From: Chara braunii
Taxonomy: Eukaryota; Streptophyta; Charophyceae; Charales; Characeae
Direction: 5' to 3'
DNA: 46,995 bases
Assembly: GCA_003427395.1 (NCBI GenBank)
Contig: BFEA01000272.1
Coordinates: forward strand, 911,893-958,887
The first letter of the stretch is position 1. Each line of letters begins with the position of its first letter. Position numbers and translations under genes: made by a program. The notes below the pieces were generated by a model. The model ran no database searches, was not told the origin of the DNA, and worked only from the letters and a program-made list of their open reading frames with translations. Positions 1-10,392 of the stretch are shown in pieces.

Positions 1-102
1 CACACACCCCATTCTGTTTTTTTTTTTTTTTTTTTGAAGGCACAGGGGTGTAGAAGGCCCCCGCACCACCCCCCTCCGCAGCCTCCACGTGGGCAGAAAC
101 CC

Positions 103-120
103 TGTGAACGGCCGTTCACA
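103..120. repeat. 18-bp perfect palindrome
   Basis: The sequence TGTGAACGGCCGTTCACA is a perfect palindrome. Just after it, a CCGGTCAGG...GTGACCGG stretch could also fold. No gene is visible nearby (1-370 holds only a T-tract, C-rich DNA and this site). A fold or protein-binding role is possible but nothing shows it. Confidence 0.6.
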
Positions 121-370
121 GAATTCGGCCCCCGGCCGGTCAGGTTCAAGTGACCGGTGCAGGTCACGTTCACGGACCGGCACTGCTTTCTATCGTCCTC
201 CCCCGAACGCAACACACTCTCAGTGGTGACTGTAATGGGTAGAAAAGATACCTTGTATGCATTGAAGATCAGGGTACGTTGTCCTTGCCGGGGAAAGACG
301 GTATACCCAGTCCAATAGATCATTAAGTGCATACTGTGATTGCCAATGTCCATGCTAACCTTTCTACTTA

Positions 371-622
371 CTGCCAATTTCAACCAAGTCCTGTGTGTCT
401 ATGGCAAATTTCAACCAAGTCCTTTTTGTTTGCCTGTGGCCAATTTCAACCAAGTCCTTTATGTCTATTGCCAATTTCAACCAAGTCCTTTATGTCTATT
501 GCCAATTTCAACCAAGTCCGTTATGTCTATTGCTAATTTCAACCAAGTCCTTTGTGACCATTGCCAATTTCAACCAAGTCCTTTGTGTATTGCCAATTTC
601 CACCAAGTCCTTCCTATCCCAG
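371..622. repeat. 31-bp minisatellite, about 8 units
   Basis: Eight head-to-tail copies of a unit of about 31 bp contain the core CAATTTCAACCAAGTCC, separated by variants of TTTATGTCTATTGC. The central units are nearly identical and the outer ones diverge. Several overlapping reading frames stay open across the array only because the unit lacks stops. I do not read it as coding. From 623 to 907 I see nothing else. Confidence 0.9.
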
Positions 623-907
623 AGGTCGCTATCCCTACTGAACCAACCTCTTTTTGTGTACCAGATTCACTACCGCCCCCCTTGTCCCTTCCCCAGAGGC
701 TGGCGACTGACGGTCGTCAATTCAGTCTCCTAACTACACCAAACTAATTCCACCAAACTTTCCCAAAAGAAAAAAAAGGAAAAGAAAAAGAAAAAGATGT
801 TTCCGCGAAGTATAGAAGATATCAATTCTATTAATGTGAATCCGGGGACATTTCGAAATGGGTGAAGGTCTTGAGGCATGATGCAGCGTCGTTAATTTTT
901 TTTCCTG

Positions 908-1552
908 AATGGGCCCGTCCTTGGGGACCATCCGTTAAAATTGGAACCATACAGAGAAGGGTAAATTAGCAAATGACCCTTGCGCAAGTAAGGATGACAC
1001 GCAGAAATCCGAGAAATGGTCCAAAAAAAAAAAAGAAGAAAAAAAAAAAGAGAAAGAAAAACTGACTGGGCCCAGGTAATTGAGAGTAGCTGGGCTTCTA
1101 GATATAGATAAAATTGATATCTTTTTTGTTTCCTTTTGTTTCGCTTTTGGGTTCTGATAACTTGGTGACAATATGTATAGCAGATACCTTTGTTAGTTTC
1201 TTTGTTTGCCGTTTTTGGCGTTTGTTTCACTGAGGAAAGTGCCGTTTTAGGCATCTCTTGAGATAGAAAATAGTGTTGGTGGTTGGTTGTTTTTGTATCA
1301 GGCGGGACTACTGCCTGGTTTGAGTATGGATGGAGCCTTGTGTTGAGCCGCTTGTACAAAGACCGTCTTCTGTGCTTTCGGAAGGGCGCAAGGCAACCTG
1401 GCTGTCCCGACTTTTTTTCTTTTTCTGTTTTTTGGACCATTTCTCGATTTATGCGTGTCATCCTTGCGCAGGGGCCATTTGCTAATTTACTCTTCTCTGT
1501 ATCGTGCCAATTTTAACAGATGTCCCGAAGGACAATCCCTGCATTTTTGCGA
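908..1552. mobile_element. Long inverted-repeat element (MITE-like)
   Basis: The left arm (about 908-1090) and right arm (about 1390-1552) are imperfect reverse complements. Shared blocks include AGAGAAG(G/A)GTAAATTAGCAA, GGATGACACGCA and GAGAAATGGTCCAAAAAA, ending in an A/T-rich inner tract. About 300 bp of unique DNA separates the arms. This is the layout of a non-autonomous DNA transposon or an inverted segmental duplication. No transposase frame is present and I could not fix a target duplication. From 1553 to 1965 I see no gene. Confidence 0.65.
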
Positions 1553-1965
1553 TTCTTGTTGATGTCATTTGCCTTGGGCATGGGGCCCTGATAATACAAG
1601 TGCAATTTCCCCAGGGGGATGTGGGTGAGGGGGGGGGGGCAACGCAAAGAGAGTTGTTTTACTCATCTGTGACTGAGTAGTCAGCACTCCTCCGACCGCA
1701 GGTCTGTTTTCTGTGAGGCAGTTACATCATAGGAGGAGGAGTGTACCTTTCAGCCACATGGGTGTGGGCTCACAACTCACTTGAGAGAGTACAAGTCCAC
1801 AACGATTAGCCACATGCACTGGGTACGAGCGAGTCTACAATGTCATGGTATTATTTCAGTCTCAGTCTCTTCCCTTTCTTCTTCCCTCCCTCCACAATCC
1901 CCGCAACGATTAGCAACATCAGGATTCGAACTCAGGTCTGTTTTTTGTCAACAGTTACATCAGCG

Positions 1966-2036
1966 ACATGGGTGTGCCATTTGGCCACATGGGTGTACCA
2001 TTTGGCCACATGGGTGTACCATTTGGCCACATGGGC
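1966..2036. repeat. 21-bp tandem repeat
   Basis: About 3.5 copies of CCATTTGGCCACATGGGTGTA lie head to tail. The GGCCACATGGGTGT core also occurs near 1755, so the array probably expanded from a sequence already present there. DNA from 2040 to 2597 shows no convincing gene. Confidence 0.85.
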
Positions 2037-2597
2037 TGGGAGCTTAAGTCTGCCTATCAAGTGTTACGTGAGTGTATTTATGAGTCAGACCCATGCATGC
2101 GCTGGGTGGGTATGGAACCTATGGCTTTCAGGCTCTTCCCTTTCGTATTCACTCTCCCGTTTCCGTTTTTTCATCGCCTTCACGGCCCAATCCCCCGACC
2201 TCCGTGCATTCCGTGTAGCCACCGTCAGATTACCGATTCATTACTTCTACCTGCTGCAGCATTTGGCCGGATCTTTTTTCCGTCTTCAGGAGGAGTGGAG
2301 AGCTTTCGGGAATCTCTTGAGTGCCTGAGGGTGGGCAATGGATTGCTTGCTCTTTTTTAAGCTTTTGCAGTGGAAGTACCTATGCTATGGTACCAGTTCA
2401 TAGTTGGTAACCCGAAGCTCATGTAGAAGCACCCACCGCTGGATCTGTTATCTTACTTAGCGGGAATTCTCTTAAGATTGGGAAAACATATGACCCCCCA
2501 ACTGGTCTGCAAAATCTCTCCGGAAAGGAAGAAGATTTTGCAATATTTCTTAGTCTTGGCAGGGTATTCAGGTTGTTCGGGAATTCTGCCGAATCAA

Positions 2598-2714
2598 GCG
2601 GCCTAGCTCAGTAGGATTACCACACAAGTGGCATTGAGGAGGTCGTGGGTTCAATCCCCATGGCCGCCTGGTGCAGGCTTGGCGCCAACTAGCGGAGAGA
2701 TAGTGAGCTTGATC
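2598..2714 (+). mobile_element. tRNA-derived SINE head (partial)
   Basis: An A-box-like TAGCTCAGTAGG is followed 30-40 bp later by a B-box-like GGTTCAATCCC. The ends AGCGGCC and GGCCGCC could pair like an acceptor stem, but the D arm does not fold, so this is not a working tRNA gene. The segment matches the head and body of the SINE at 10393-10768 on the other strand: both have GGCATT, GGGAG/GAGG, ATCGTGGG/GTCGTGGG and later an AGCGGAGA...TAGT...GCTTG block. After 2714 it runs into a C-tract and the match is lost. Confidence 0.65.
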
Positions 2715-2763
2715 CCCCCCCCCCCCCGGTCGGAGTATTAGTAAGGTCTTTAGCCAACAGGGC

Positions 2764-2840
2764 TGTGAGTGTGAGTGTGAGGGTGAGTGTGAGGGTGAGT
2801 GTGAGAGGGTGAGGGCGAGTGTGAGTGTGAGTGTGAGAGG
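2764..2840. repeat. GTGAGT/GTGAGG minisatellite
   Basis: An irregular array of 6-bp units (GTGAGT, GTGAGG, GCGAGT) lies on the plus strand. It keeps reading frames open without coding signal. The stretch 2841-3191 holds no recognisable gene. Confidence 0.85.
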
Positions 2841-3191
2841 GTTGTTTGTGATGTGTGGGAGAGTGGTGGCCTTTCAGACACTGCTGTTACTCGATGGCGG
2901 TGGAGGAAGAAGATGCAATGGGAGGCGCGTCTACTGGCAAAATGCTTGGGTCTTTGCGTTAGCCGGGCCCACCTACTCGCAGCCCCACCCTACTCCCTGA
3001 CTACCGCTGACAGGGTAGGGGGCAACTTGCAATCCCTTCGTTGTGAGGGGGGTAGCTATGCTTGCAAAGGTCCCTCTATATAGTCTTAGGAGTAGTGAAA
3101 GGTAGGTGGTGAAAGATGAATTGAAAGAATTTGAGGGAAGAATATAGTATAGTTTTTCAAACAAAGAAAAAGAAAGGGATTCTGCCCGGAT

Positions 3192-3674
3192 CCTACCGTC
3201 TTCACCCGAAAATATCGCCAGGGCGACGTGTACTAATATAACGCCCGCCGGGCGTTATATTTGTTTATAACGCCCCGGCGTTATATATCAGTAAATTTGT
3301 GGTAACTTCAGTGAGGCCCCACGATTCCCGAAAAAAAAAACAAAACTCAAAAAATTCTGGGACGAAAATATGTTGTCCAGGATTGCTATGCGACCAACTT
3401 TTGCCTGCAGGTCACTGCATAATTCCTTATAAACTCTGGAATAAAAAATAAACACAAAAAATCAAGCCGAAATATCCCCCTTAGAAGTCAAAACCCCATT
3501 CAACCCTCTTCAAGGCACTCTGCCCATGGGACATTCAAATAGAACGCTCGGGCGTTCTATTCGAATTCGAAGGGGCGTTCTATTTGAAAAAAAGTGAGTA
3601 AAACAAAAAATATCATCTTTCTAAGGTAAGTTGAATATAACGCCCGGGCGTTATGTTCGGGTGAAGACGGTAGG
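3192..3674. mobile_element. MITE with 19-bp terminal inverted repeats
   Basis: The ends are a perfect 19-bp inverted repeat: CCTACCGTCTTCACCCGAA at 3192-3210 and its reverse complement at 3656-3674. Inside is a series of GC-rich palindromes built on AACGCCCGGGCGTT: 3235-3261 (13+1+13 perfect), about 3265-3284, about 3541-3560 and about 3640-3657. There is no coding capacity. The same terminus recurs at 3708-3817 and 18916-19026, so it defines a family moved in trans by an unknown transposase. The target duplication is unclear. Confidence 0.8.
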
Positions 3675-3707
3675 TTTACCCAAACCGCACGCTCGGCAGA
3701 CTGGCTA

Positions 3708-3817
3708 GCGTCTTCACCCGAATAGGAGGCCCGCCTTGTCATTATCGCTGCATGTGGACTGAAAGTTGTCCCGAATACAGCTGTAATGACCAGGTGTTCT
3801 ATTCGGGTGAAAACGGC
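3708..3817. mobile_element. Short foldback MITE, same terminal family
   Basis: The left arm GCGTCTTCACCCGAATAGG and a right arm that is its imperfect complement (ATTCGGGTGAAAACGGC) enclose complementary inner segments (TGTCATTATCGCTGCAT against ATACAGCTGTAATGACC). Nearly the whole unit can fold on itself. The ends match the element ending 33 bp upstream, and the interior (GGACTGAAAG, CAGCTGTAATGAC) matches the element at 18916-19026. Confidence 0.75.
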
Positions 3818-5058
3818 AGTGCTTGTCCGGGGTACGCATGTGAATACGGAGGAGTAAGAAAATGCAAAATCTTTTTTCTTTTTTGGCTGGCACCGCGAGC
3901 CATCGTGGTCTGGTAGGCCAAGCCGCCAAATTTTTTGTAGGCTACAAGTTTCTTTTTTAGCAAGGATGGGGCCGTGTACTGGTGGTTTAATGATCGATGC
4001 GCAAAAACTATTCCACCCAGCTGCTTTGTGGGACTCGGTCTTGGGGCCTACTATTACTGTAGAGACAGTCACAACCTCAGCACAGGACTAATCCACAAAG
4101 AACCAAACACTTTGGCCCAACCGGCTATTCACCATTCCGCACCCTTTGGTCCATGCCTAACTAATGCAATAGCAATCCCGTGGAACCAGCGAGCCAAAGC
4201 AGAGCTAAAGCAGTAAAGCAGAGCTAAAGCAGAGCTAAAGCAGAGCTAAAGCAACCCCGCGATCCATGCCTAACTAATGCACCAGGTTAGAACCAGGTGT
4301 CAAGGAGAGCTAAAGCAACCAACCGCGTCGACCTTATTCGTCGGGGACAGAAGTGAGGGGACTATCCTAATAGTTGGACAAGCGCCTAACATTTCTGATC
4401 GCCGTGGTCGGTGGTCTTGTCCCCGTGCACCGCTAAACCACTCGTTCTGCTTCGAATTGGTTCAGTTCTTGCTCCTTCTCCAGCTGCCGATAAGCGGTTC
4501 TGGTCTGCCTCTTGACTTTTCCAAACATGACCTTTGTGGGGGTGTTTACCCCTGGAAGTGCATAATCAATCCTGTCTTGCCCGATTACCCCCATACTTGC
4601 TGGTCTTGCTGCCTTTGTGCTAAATATAGCCCCATCCTGAGCCTAGGAATTCCGGGGAAGGATTCCAGAGTTGTTATCTAATTTCCGTCGCAAGTCACTC
4701 CCCCACCCGCTTTGACAATCTTCTCGTATCGACCTCTCCACCAGCCGACACGCGCTTAGCAGCTCGATGAAGGGCTTGGGGAGATGGTTTGTTGTTCGGT
4801 GGCTGATTTCCTGTGTTGGAAAGTCTGTTGCGAGGGGAAATGGGGCAACCGGAAGGCCCAAAGGGAGGCTGGGGTAGGGCGGTTTATAAAAGGGGTAGGG
4901 AGAGGATGGAGCAGTTGGGGACCCTCCATTTGGGCATTCGAGGGGAGGAGGGCACAAGCTTCCTTTCGGGCATACCGAAATGTAGGGAGTGTTGGAGGGG
5001 CAGGGTTCAGAAGGCTACTGGTGGCTACTTTACCAATCTCTTCGAGGCAATGATGATG

Positions 5059-5059
<1 letters not shown>
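3818..5059. other. No gene seen; short 11-12-bp tandem repeat inside
   Basis: This stretch has only short overlapping frames on both strands and no recognisable domain. Between about 4200 and 4252 an AGAGCTAAAGC unit is repeated about five times. The rest looks like decayed non-coding DNA. Confidence 0.5.
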
Positions 5060-5090
<31 letters not shown>

Positions 5091-5091
5091 N

Positions 5092-5169
<78 letters not shown>
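5060..5169. repeat. (GA)n microsatellite
   Basis: About 110 bp of uninterrupted GA with one unresolved base at 5091. Long Glu-Arg or Ser-Leu frames across it are repeat artefacts. The flanks 5170-5617 show no gene. Confidence 0.97.
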
Positions 5170-5173
<4 letters not shown>

Positions 5174-5616
5174 TCTGAGCACTGTTCTGCTCTGCTATGC
5201 TGTGTGGTGCGTGTGTGTGTGTTGTCCAGCCTTAGAATGTGGGCATGGAGGCGTTTTTGTTTATCGTTAACAAGAGGAAGCACACTGTGATGTAAGCAAG
5301 TGAAGACCCGCTGCGCTGCACTGTGCTTATGTGTGGATGTGTGTCATGCATTGTTGTCCGGGTGTGTGCAGTGGGGCAACTGCTATTGGCAAACGGGAAT
5401 AGCCTGTCCTCACCAGGACTCATGTGTACAGCATGTGTGACGGGTCGGGCCTAACCACCGGCTTTCTCCCGAGACCGCCTCCCCTCACCCAACGACTTGG
5501 TTTCTACTCTAAGTGATTGGGGACAAGGGTTACCAGGCCACATAACAGTCCATGGTGACCCCACTGTAGAGACAAGGGGAAGGAACACACCCTGAGAGGA
5601 AGTGCAGTAGATAGAG

Positions 5617-5617
<1 letters not shown>

Positions 5618-5648
<31 letters not shown>

Positions 5649-5702
5649 CCACTCTCTCTCTCCCCCTCTCTCTCTCTCGCTCTGTCTCTCTTGCTCTCTC
5701 TG
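5618..5702. repeat. (CT)n microsatellite, interrupted
   Basis: A CT-rich tract with a few interruptions (CCCACT, CCCC, GCTCTG). It is simple-sequence DNA with no coding evidence. Confidence 0.9.
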
Positions 5703-5929
5703 GGTACACCGCTCTTTCTGTGGTTGTTTTCTCTCACTCCATCCTGCTTGTCATTCCCTCATCGTCTTCTTCCATTGATGCAGAAAAATAAGAAAATGCA
5801 TACATCTCCTCCTGCTGTCCTCCTCAATTGCCTTCTTATGCAAGTCCCTTCATTGCCGTCTTCATCGCCCTCCTCGTCCCTCCCTCATCCTCCTCTTGTG
5901 CGCGTTCCATTGTTCACTTCCTACCCCGC

Positions 5930-6345
5930 CTGCCCCTCCACCTCTTTCTTTCCTTGTCCTCTTGACTTCTTATCGTGCTATATTCCCAGATGATGGTTGC
6001 TGTTCCCATGCACACCTGTGCCTGCCCCTCGTTTATCTACTCTGCGTCCCCCGCCACCGTCTTCCAGTTACCCTCATTTTTGCACCCTGCGGGTTTTTCT
6101 TTGCCAGTCTTTCATACGCCCGAAGTACCTTCATTGCTATCCGCCGCCTTCCCTAGTCATCCTCTTCCACAGTCTGTTGTTTGCTTCCTTCACCTCCTCC
6201 TCCTCCTCCACCTCCTCTCTCCCGTTGTCTTGTCTCCTTTCTTATCGGATGACATTTCCTGATGATCGTCATTGTTCCGGTGCACTTCCCCCCCGTCGCT
6301 CTTTTTTCATCTGCGCTGCTCCCCCTTGCCATTGTTGTCATCCCT
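5930..6345. repeat. Diverged tandem duplication in pyrimidine-rich DNA
   Basis: The segment starting near 5935 (CCTCCACCTC..., then CTTATCG, TTCC(A/T)GATGAT and a C-rich run) is echoed about 270 bp later near 6207, with the same order of blocks. The whole region is C/T-rich. Open frames here follow composition. Downstream, 6346-7370 has no recognisable gene, only a T-tract near 7147. Confidence 0.5.
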
Positions 6346-7370
6346 CCTCCAGCCCCCCTCGTTGTTGTGCCCTGTGTTTTTCTCCTTGGACAAATAAGGC
6401 CCTTGCTGCACTACTCACCAAATGTATAAAACGGTGAGTGCATCTCTCAGTTAGAAGGTGGAAAGTTACACTCACCATCTTCTTGTCTTTCTTGCCTTGG
6501 GTGAGTGGCAGAGTGAAGCCCTTCTACTGTTCTTTTACTGTGACTCTTTTGGGGAAGTGCGAGTGTGGCCTTGTTTACAGCACCTTCTACACTGATTGAT
6601 TGTCAAAGACAATTCATTTTTGTAAACAATGTTAAGTTTCAACTTATGTATATATTTTTGCCTTATTTACGTCCCTTTTTCTGCAGCGTCCCATCACGAG
6701 TGCTACTGACACGTGCGCCAGTGCTAGATGGCCCAATGGGACATCCCTGAGGGCCACACCCAGCAGGCTGGGTGCTTCTTCCTTCTCTCGGTTCTGTGTT
6801 GCCGTGGCCCTGGAATACAATACTATGGTAATTCAACCGTAACTGTGAATTGCAAACACATCATGCGGTTCGGCTATCGTCATGGCCAAGGAGTAATTGC
6901 ATTCTCATGATTTCCAAGAACGTCAAGCAACGGGTTGTGGAATTACAAGAAAGGTCTTCTGACGCCAGGTGGCATTCATGCCTACAGTTCGAGACTTGGC
7001 ATGTGCTGGAAGAAGCCATAGCAGAGGAGGAGGAAAAGGACAAGAAGGCAGAAGAGAAAAGAAGTGCACACAGAGCAACCAAGAGAACATAGAGGGGCTG
7101 CTGGTGGTTGCACGAGTGCATGTGAAATAATTTAGACTGAAATGTTTTCGTTTTTTTTTTTTTTGTTTGTTTCTTTTTTGTCTGTGTTTGTGAGAGGGGG
7201 AGAGCAGGGGAGTTAAGGCCAGTTTGAGGCACAGAAAAACGGGGAAACAGATGTGACAAGATGTGGTGTCTTAGTGAAGAGAATCAGAATAGGAGATAGG
7301 GGGAAGGGTGCGGAAAGGAATAGCTACGGGAAGCAGAGGCAATCTCGGACAACAGTACTGCAGAGATCTA

Positions 7371-7400
7371 GTGTGTGTGTATGTGTGTGTGTGTGGGGGG

Positions 7401-7476
<76 letters not shown>
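7371..7476. repeat. (GT)n-(G)n-(GA)n compound microsatellite
   Basis: GT repeats pass through a G run into about 75 bp of GA. The tract lies 100 bp upstream of the membrane-protein ORF, where it could fall in the promoter or 5' UTR. The open frames across it are artefacts. Confidence 0.95.
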
Positions 7477-7477
<1 letters not shown>

Positions 7478-7575
7478 GCAGGCACGAAAGGCAAGGAGGG
7501 AGGGGGCAGTGTTGCACGTTGGCCAGAAAGCCGGTCCGAAGGCTGTGGTGACTTCAAGATCGAAAAGGGAAAAAA

Positions 7576-9156
7576 ATGGATGCTCTGATGATTGCACTGA
7601 TAGCTGCCATAGCTGTGGCTATGGTGAATCTTTTGGGCCCAGTTGGGTGTGGCATTGCACCCACTGATCGAGGTGCTGATCATGGTGGGCAGAACAGTGA
7701 GGACAGCAATAAAAGTGCGAAGAACAACAAAAGGAGTACCAGCAACGATTCTGCTCCTGCTGCTGCCGCTGCTGATGCTGCTGATGGTGATGGCGACGAG
7801 AATGATAAGAAGATCGTTGGCTGTGGTAGCGAACAAAGCAGAAGTAAGGAGGAGAAAACTATTGAGCTTTCTCCTTCTCCTCCTGCTCCTCCTCCTCCTC
7901 CTCCTCCTCATGCTGCTGCTGTTTTTCTCAGATTTGCTCGGCAAAGGTGCTTGCTTCGTTGCCTTGGGTTCCTGATACTGCTATGTGTATGCGCGTTGGC
8001 ATGCTTTGTCGTCTATCTCTCTGCGGTTATCGTCCATCCCCGCTTGCAGCTTTATCACCGGCATCATCGACAGCCATTACCGATGACGGATTGCCGTGTC
8101 CTTTCAAGAGATGTTGGGCTGAGGAGGGTGAGATTATGCACTGGTGGTACTCCCTCCATTCGTCGTCGAGTTCTTGAACGAGTCGTTGGGAAGAGCTATG
8201 TACGCGTCAAGCAGCCCTGCTACTTTCATTACTACTGGACTTGTGTATTTCAACTAGAGTTCATTCCTAAGCGTTCATGTATGCCAGTGAGAGTGGAGGT
8301 GGATGCTCCTGGGAGTCTTCTCCCTCTACATTGCCGGCCTGATTTCTACGATGCTTGGAATACAAAAGAAAAGTATCGCGTGAACAATACCTATCCGTGT
8401 ACTTATAACCCTCACGATCTTCGGCAGGTAGACATAGCGTTGAAAGAATCGTTTCAGACATGCAAATTAGAACTTGAGGACGATGGCAATGGTGTAGTTG
8501 ACGAAGATGGAAATGGTGAAGGAACTTTTGCTCGCTTTAGAGAAGAGGTGGGGGACATCCTGCGTACCATGTGGACGCCTGTTGTTAGTGTTTTGCATCA
8601 TTGGACAGATCGCCACTTTTGGCAGTTCCAAGACGACCTATTGGATGGTGGTGGGGTAGCTGCCGTGGCAGCAACGTTTTTGATGTCAGCAGGTTACCAT
8701 TTCGGGAAAGCAATAATGCAATGCTTCATTTTCAGCCTCATTAGGATGGCGTGGATTATGGTTTCTCATATTTTCTGTCGTCTTCTGCATTCGCTTTTCC
8801 GCTGTGCGACAAGCATGCTACCACCATTGACGCGGAGGAGTGTATCCCAAGGTGGCATGTCTTCGTCAGTGGAGGCTTTCTCAGATGCTGGGATCGGCGT
8901 CGCTGAGAAGAACAGCATTAGGAGTAGTAGCAATATTAAGATTGTTAGCAGGTTAATATTTACAAACGACAGTTCGGAGCCCCCCGGAAGCACCAACTCC
9001 TCCTTCTCCTCCTCCTCCTCCCCCTCCTCCCCCTCCTCCTTCTCCTCCTCCTGCTTCCCCGGCAATCACCAGACCAACGATCTTGACAAGCACCAACGGC
9101 GGCCTCTCATCATCTCCACAAGAGGAGCAGCAGAGGGTGCGGCAACCAGTATATGA
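7576..9156 (+). CDS. Putative two-pass membrane protein, faintly BK-beta-like
   Basis: A single open frame of 526 codons, the longest non-transposon frame in the window. Visible parts: a hydrophobic N-terminus (residues about 4-26); a low-complexity Ala/Asp and poly-Pro segment (about 60-115); a strong membrane segment at about 125-150, rich in Leu, Cys and Val; a loop of about 200 residues with several Cys, a CYFHYYWTC motif and NNTYPCTYNP carrying an N-glycosylation sequon; a second membrane region at about 358-400 beginning GGGVAAVAATFLM; and a Ser-rich tail. Two membrane spans around a Cys-containing outer loop, with a (Y/F)xCxYxP-like motif before the second span, resemble KCNMB-type channel beta subunits. 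That is topology and motif similarity by eye only. Start choice is uncertain and introns cannot be excluded. Confidence 0.5.
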   Translation: MDALMIALIAAIAVAMVNLLGPVGCGIAPTDRGADHGGQNSEDSNKSAKNNKRSTSNDSAPAAAAADAADGDGDENDKKIVGCGSEQSRSKEEKTIELSPSPPAPPPPPPPHAAAVFLRFARQRCLLRCLGFLILLCVCALACFVVYLSAVIVHPRLQLYHRHHRQPLPMTDCRVLSRDVGLRRVRLCTGGTPSIRRRVLERVVGKSYVRVKQPCYFHYYWTCVFQLEFIPKRSCMPVRVEVDAPGSLLPLHCRPDFYDAWNTKEKYRVNNTYPCTYNPHDLRQVDIALKESFQTCKLELEDDGNGVVDEDGNGEGTFARFREEVGDILRTMWTPVVSVLHHWTDRHFWQFQDDLLDGGGVAAVAATFLMSAGYHFGKAIMQCFIFSLIRMAWIMVSHIFCRLLHSLFRCATSMLPPLTRRSVSQGGMSSSVEAFSDAGIGVAEKNSIRSSSNIKIVSRLIFTNDSSEPPGSTNSSFSSSSSPSSPSSFSSSCFPGNHQTNDLDKHQRRPLIISTRGAAEGAATSI

Positions 9157-9436
9157 ATCAGTAGACAAAAAGCATGAGGAGCCTTGATCAGGTGTACACT
9201 GTCATCAGGCTAACGCTGTAATCATCATAGCCGAATGGGTAATCACTTAACACGGAATTGTTATGTATATCCAATCCAAAGAGACCGAAGGAGAGTTTGA
9301 GATCTGTGTTAGAGTTTCTACTATCGAGAGTCTAGGCATGTACTGGCCAGATGGCTGCGGTGAGCTCTCTTCTTTCCCATTGCCACATGATTTGTGACCG
9401 TAGTCTCCCATTAGGCAGCAGCAGTTTTACTGTCCC

Positions 9437-9690
9437 ATGCGTGCATCTCGTGCTTGCTGTCTCGCTGGCACTATGATCAACCCTAGCGTGACAAAATGCA
9501 CATTTTATCATTGTAGTTTTCGGTGGTGGGATGGTCTTGACCTCTTTGGGGACGAGCATGAGCATGGGCATGGCTATGGCAATGCATGCATCTCGTGCTT
9601 GCTGTCTGATCAAGCCTACCCGGACAATGCACATTTTATTTTATGTTGTTGTTTTTGGTGGTGGGATGGCCTCAGCCGCTTTGATGATGG
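9437..9690. repeat. Diverged tandem duplication (about 150 bp unit)
   Basis: The block GCATCTCGTGCTTGCTGTCT, then AATGCACATTTTAT, then GGTGGTGGGATGG appears twice: about 9441-9530 and about 9589-9668. It is non-coding in appearance. The stretches 9157-9436 and 9691-10379 hold no recognisable gene. Confidence 0.7.
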
Positions 9691-10392
9691 ATGGGGAGTG
9701 CACCTAAAGGCATTGGAGCAACTAAGGGAAATGATGGAGTCAAGCGAGCAGACGTCAGCTGGGTCGCCTATTGTACATTATTAAAAATTAAAATGTTGTT
9801 ATATTATGAAGCGACTGCCTTGTTGATTGATAAGCTTATGCCGAGGGCCGGGATCAGGGACGGGGAAGAGGACATGCTTTTTTGTTTTCAGGTGCCCAAG
9901 AGAGTCGTCAGAAGCCGACCAACACGGCATGCACAATCAGCAGATTCATCACTGTCCAATGTCCATGGAATTGAACTCTTGATTCACAATTGGGTATGTG
10001 TGCGACTATGTTCCTGATCTTACTCCATTGACTCACTCAGTCCATGAATGAGTATTCACTTTTAGCTGACCAGTCTCTATGTGTGTGGACAAAGTTCAGT
10101 GAACTAATACATCTAGCAGTCAACAGAACCCCATACCTGATCGATTGTCACTCAAAGTGGTCATTGGAGCGAATGACGTTCAAATCGGTTCCGATTACAT
10201 ACCGTGCCGAGGGTCTAAGCTCTGCTTCACATCCTGCGGTAGAGAAGGATTCAGATGCTGCCATGCAATCCTCTGCCTCTGCAGACCTTTCACACACCCT
10301 GCTGAACCTATGGTTAGGCAAAGCATTCGACCGCACACAGTCTCTAGTTGGTGCCGACAACAGACCTCCTGTGGCGGGATAGGACTGGCATG

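Noticed and set aside
371-622. CRISPR-like array of 31-bp repeats
   Set aside because: Units are head to tail with no unique spacers, and the context is eukaryotic. It is a minisatellite.
2598-2671. Functional tRNA gene
   Set aside because: A and B boxes are present but the D arm does not pair and the acceptor stem is imperfect. Matching the SINE at 10393 explains it better.
4756-5283. Long Ser-Leu or Glu-Arg ORFs over GA/CT tracts (also 7253-7944 and 30634-31029)
   Set aside because: They exist because dinucleotide repeats lack stops. No conserved flanking protein sequence.
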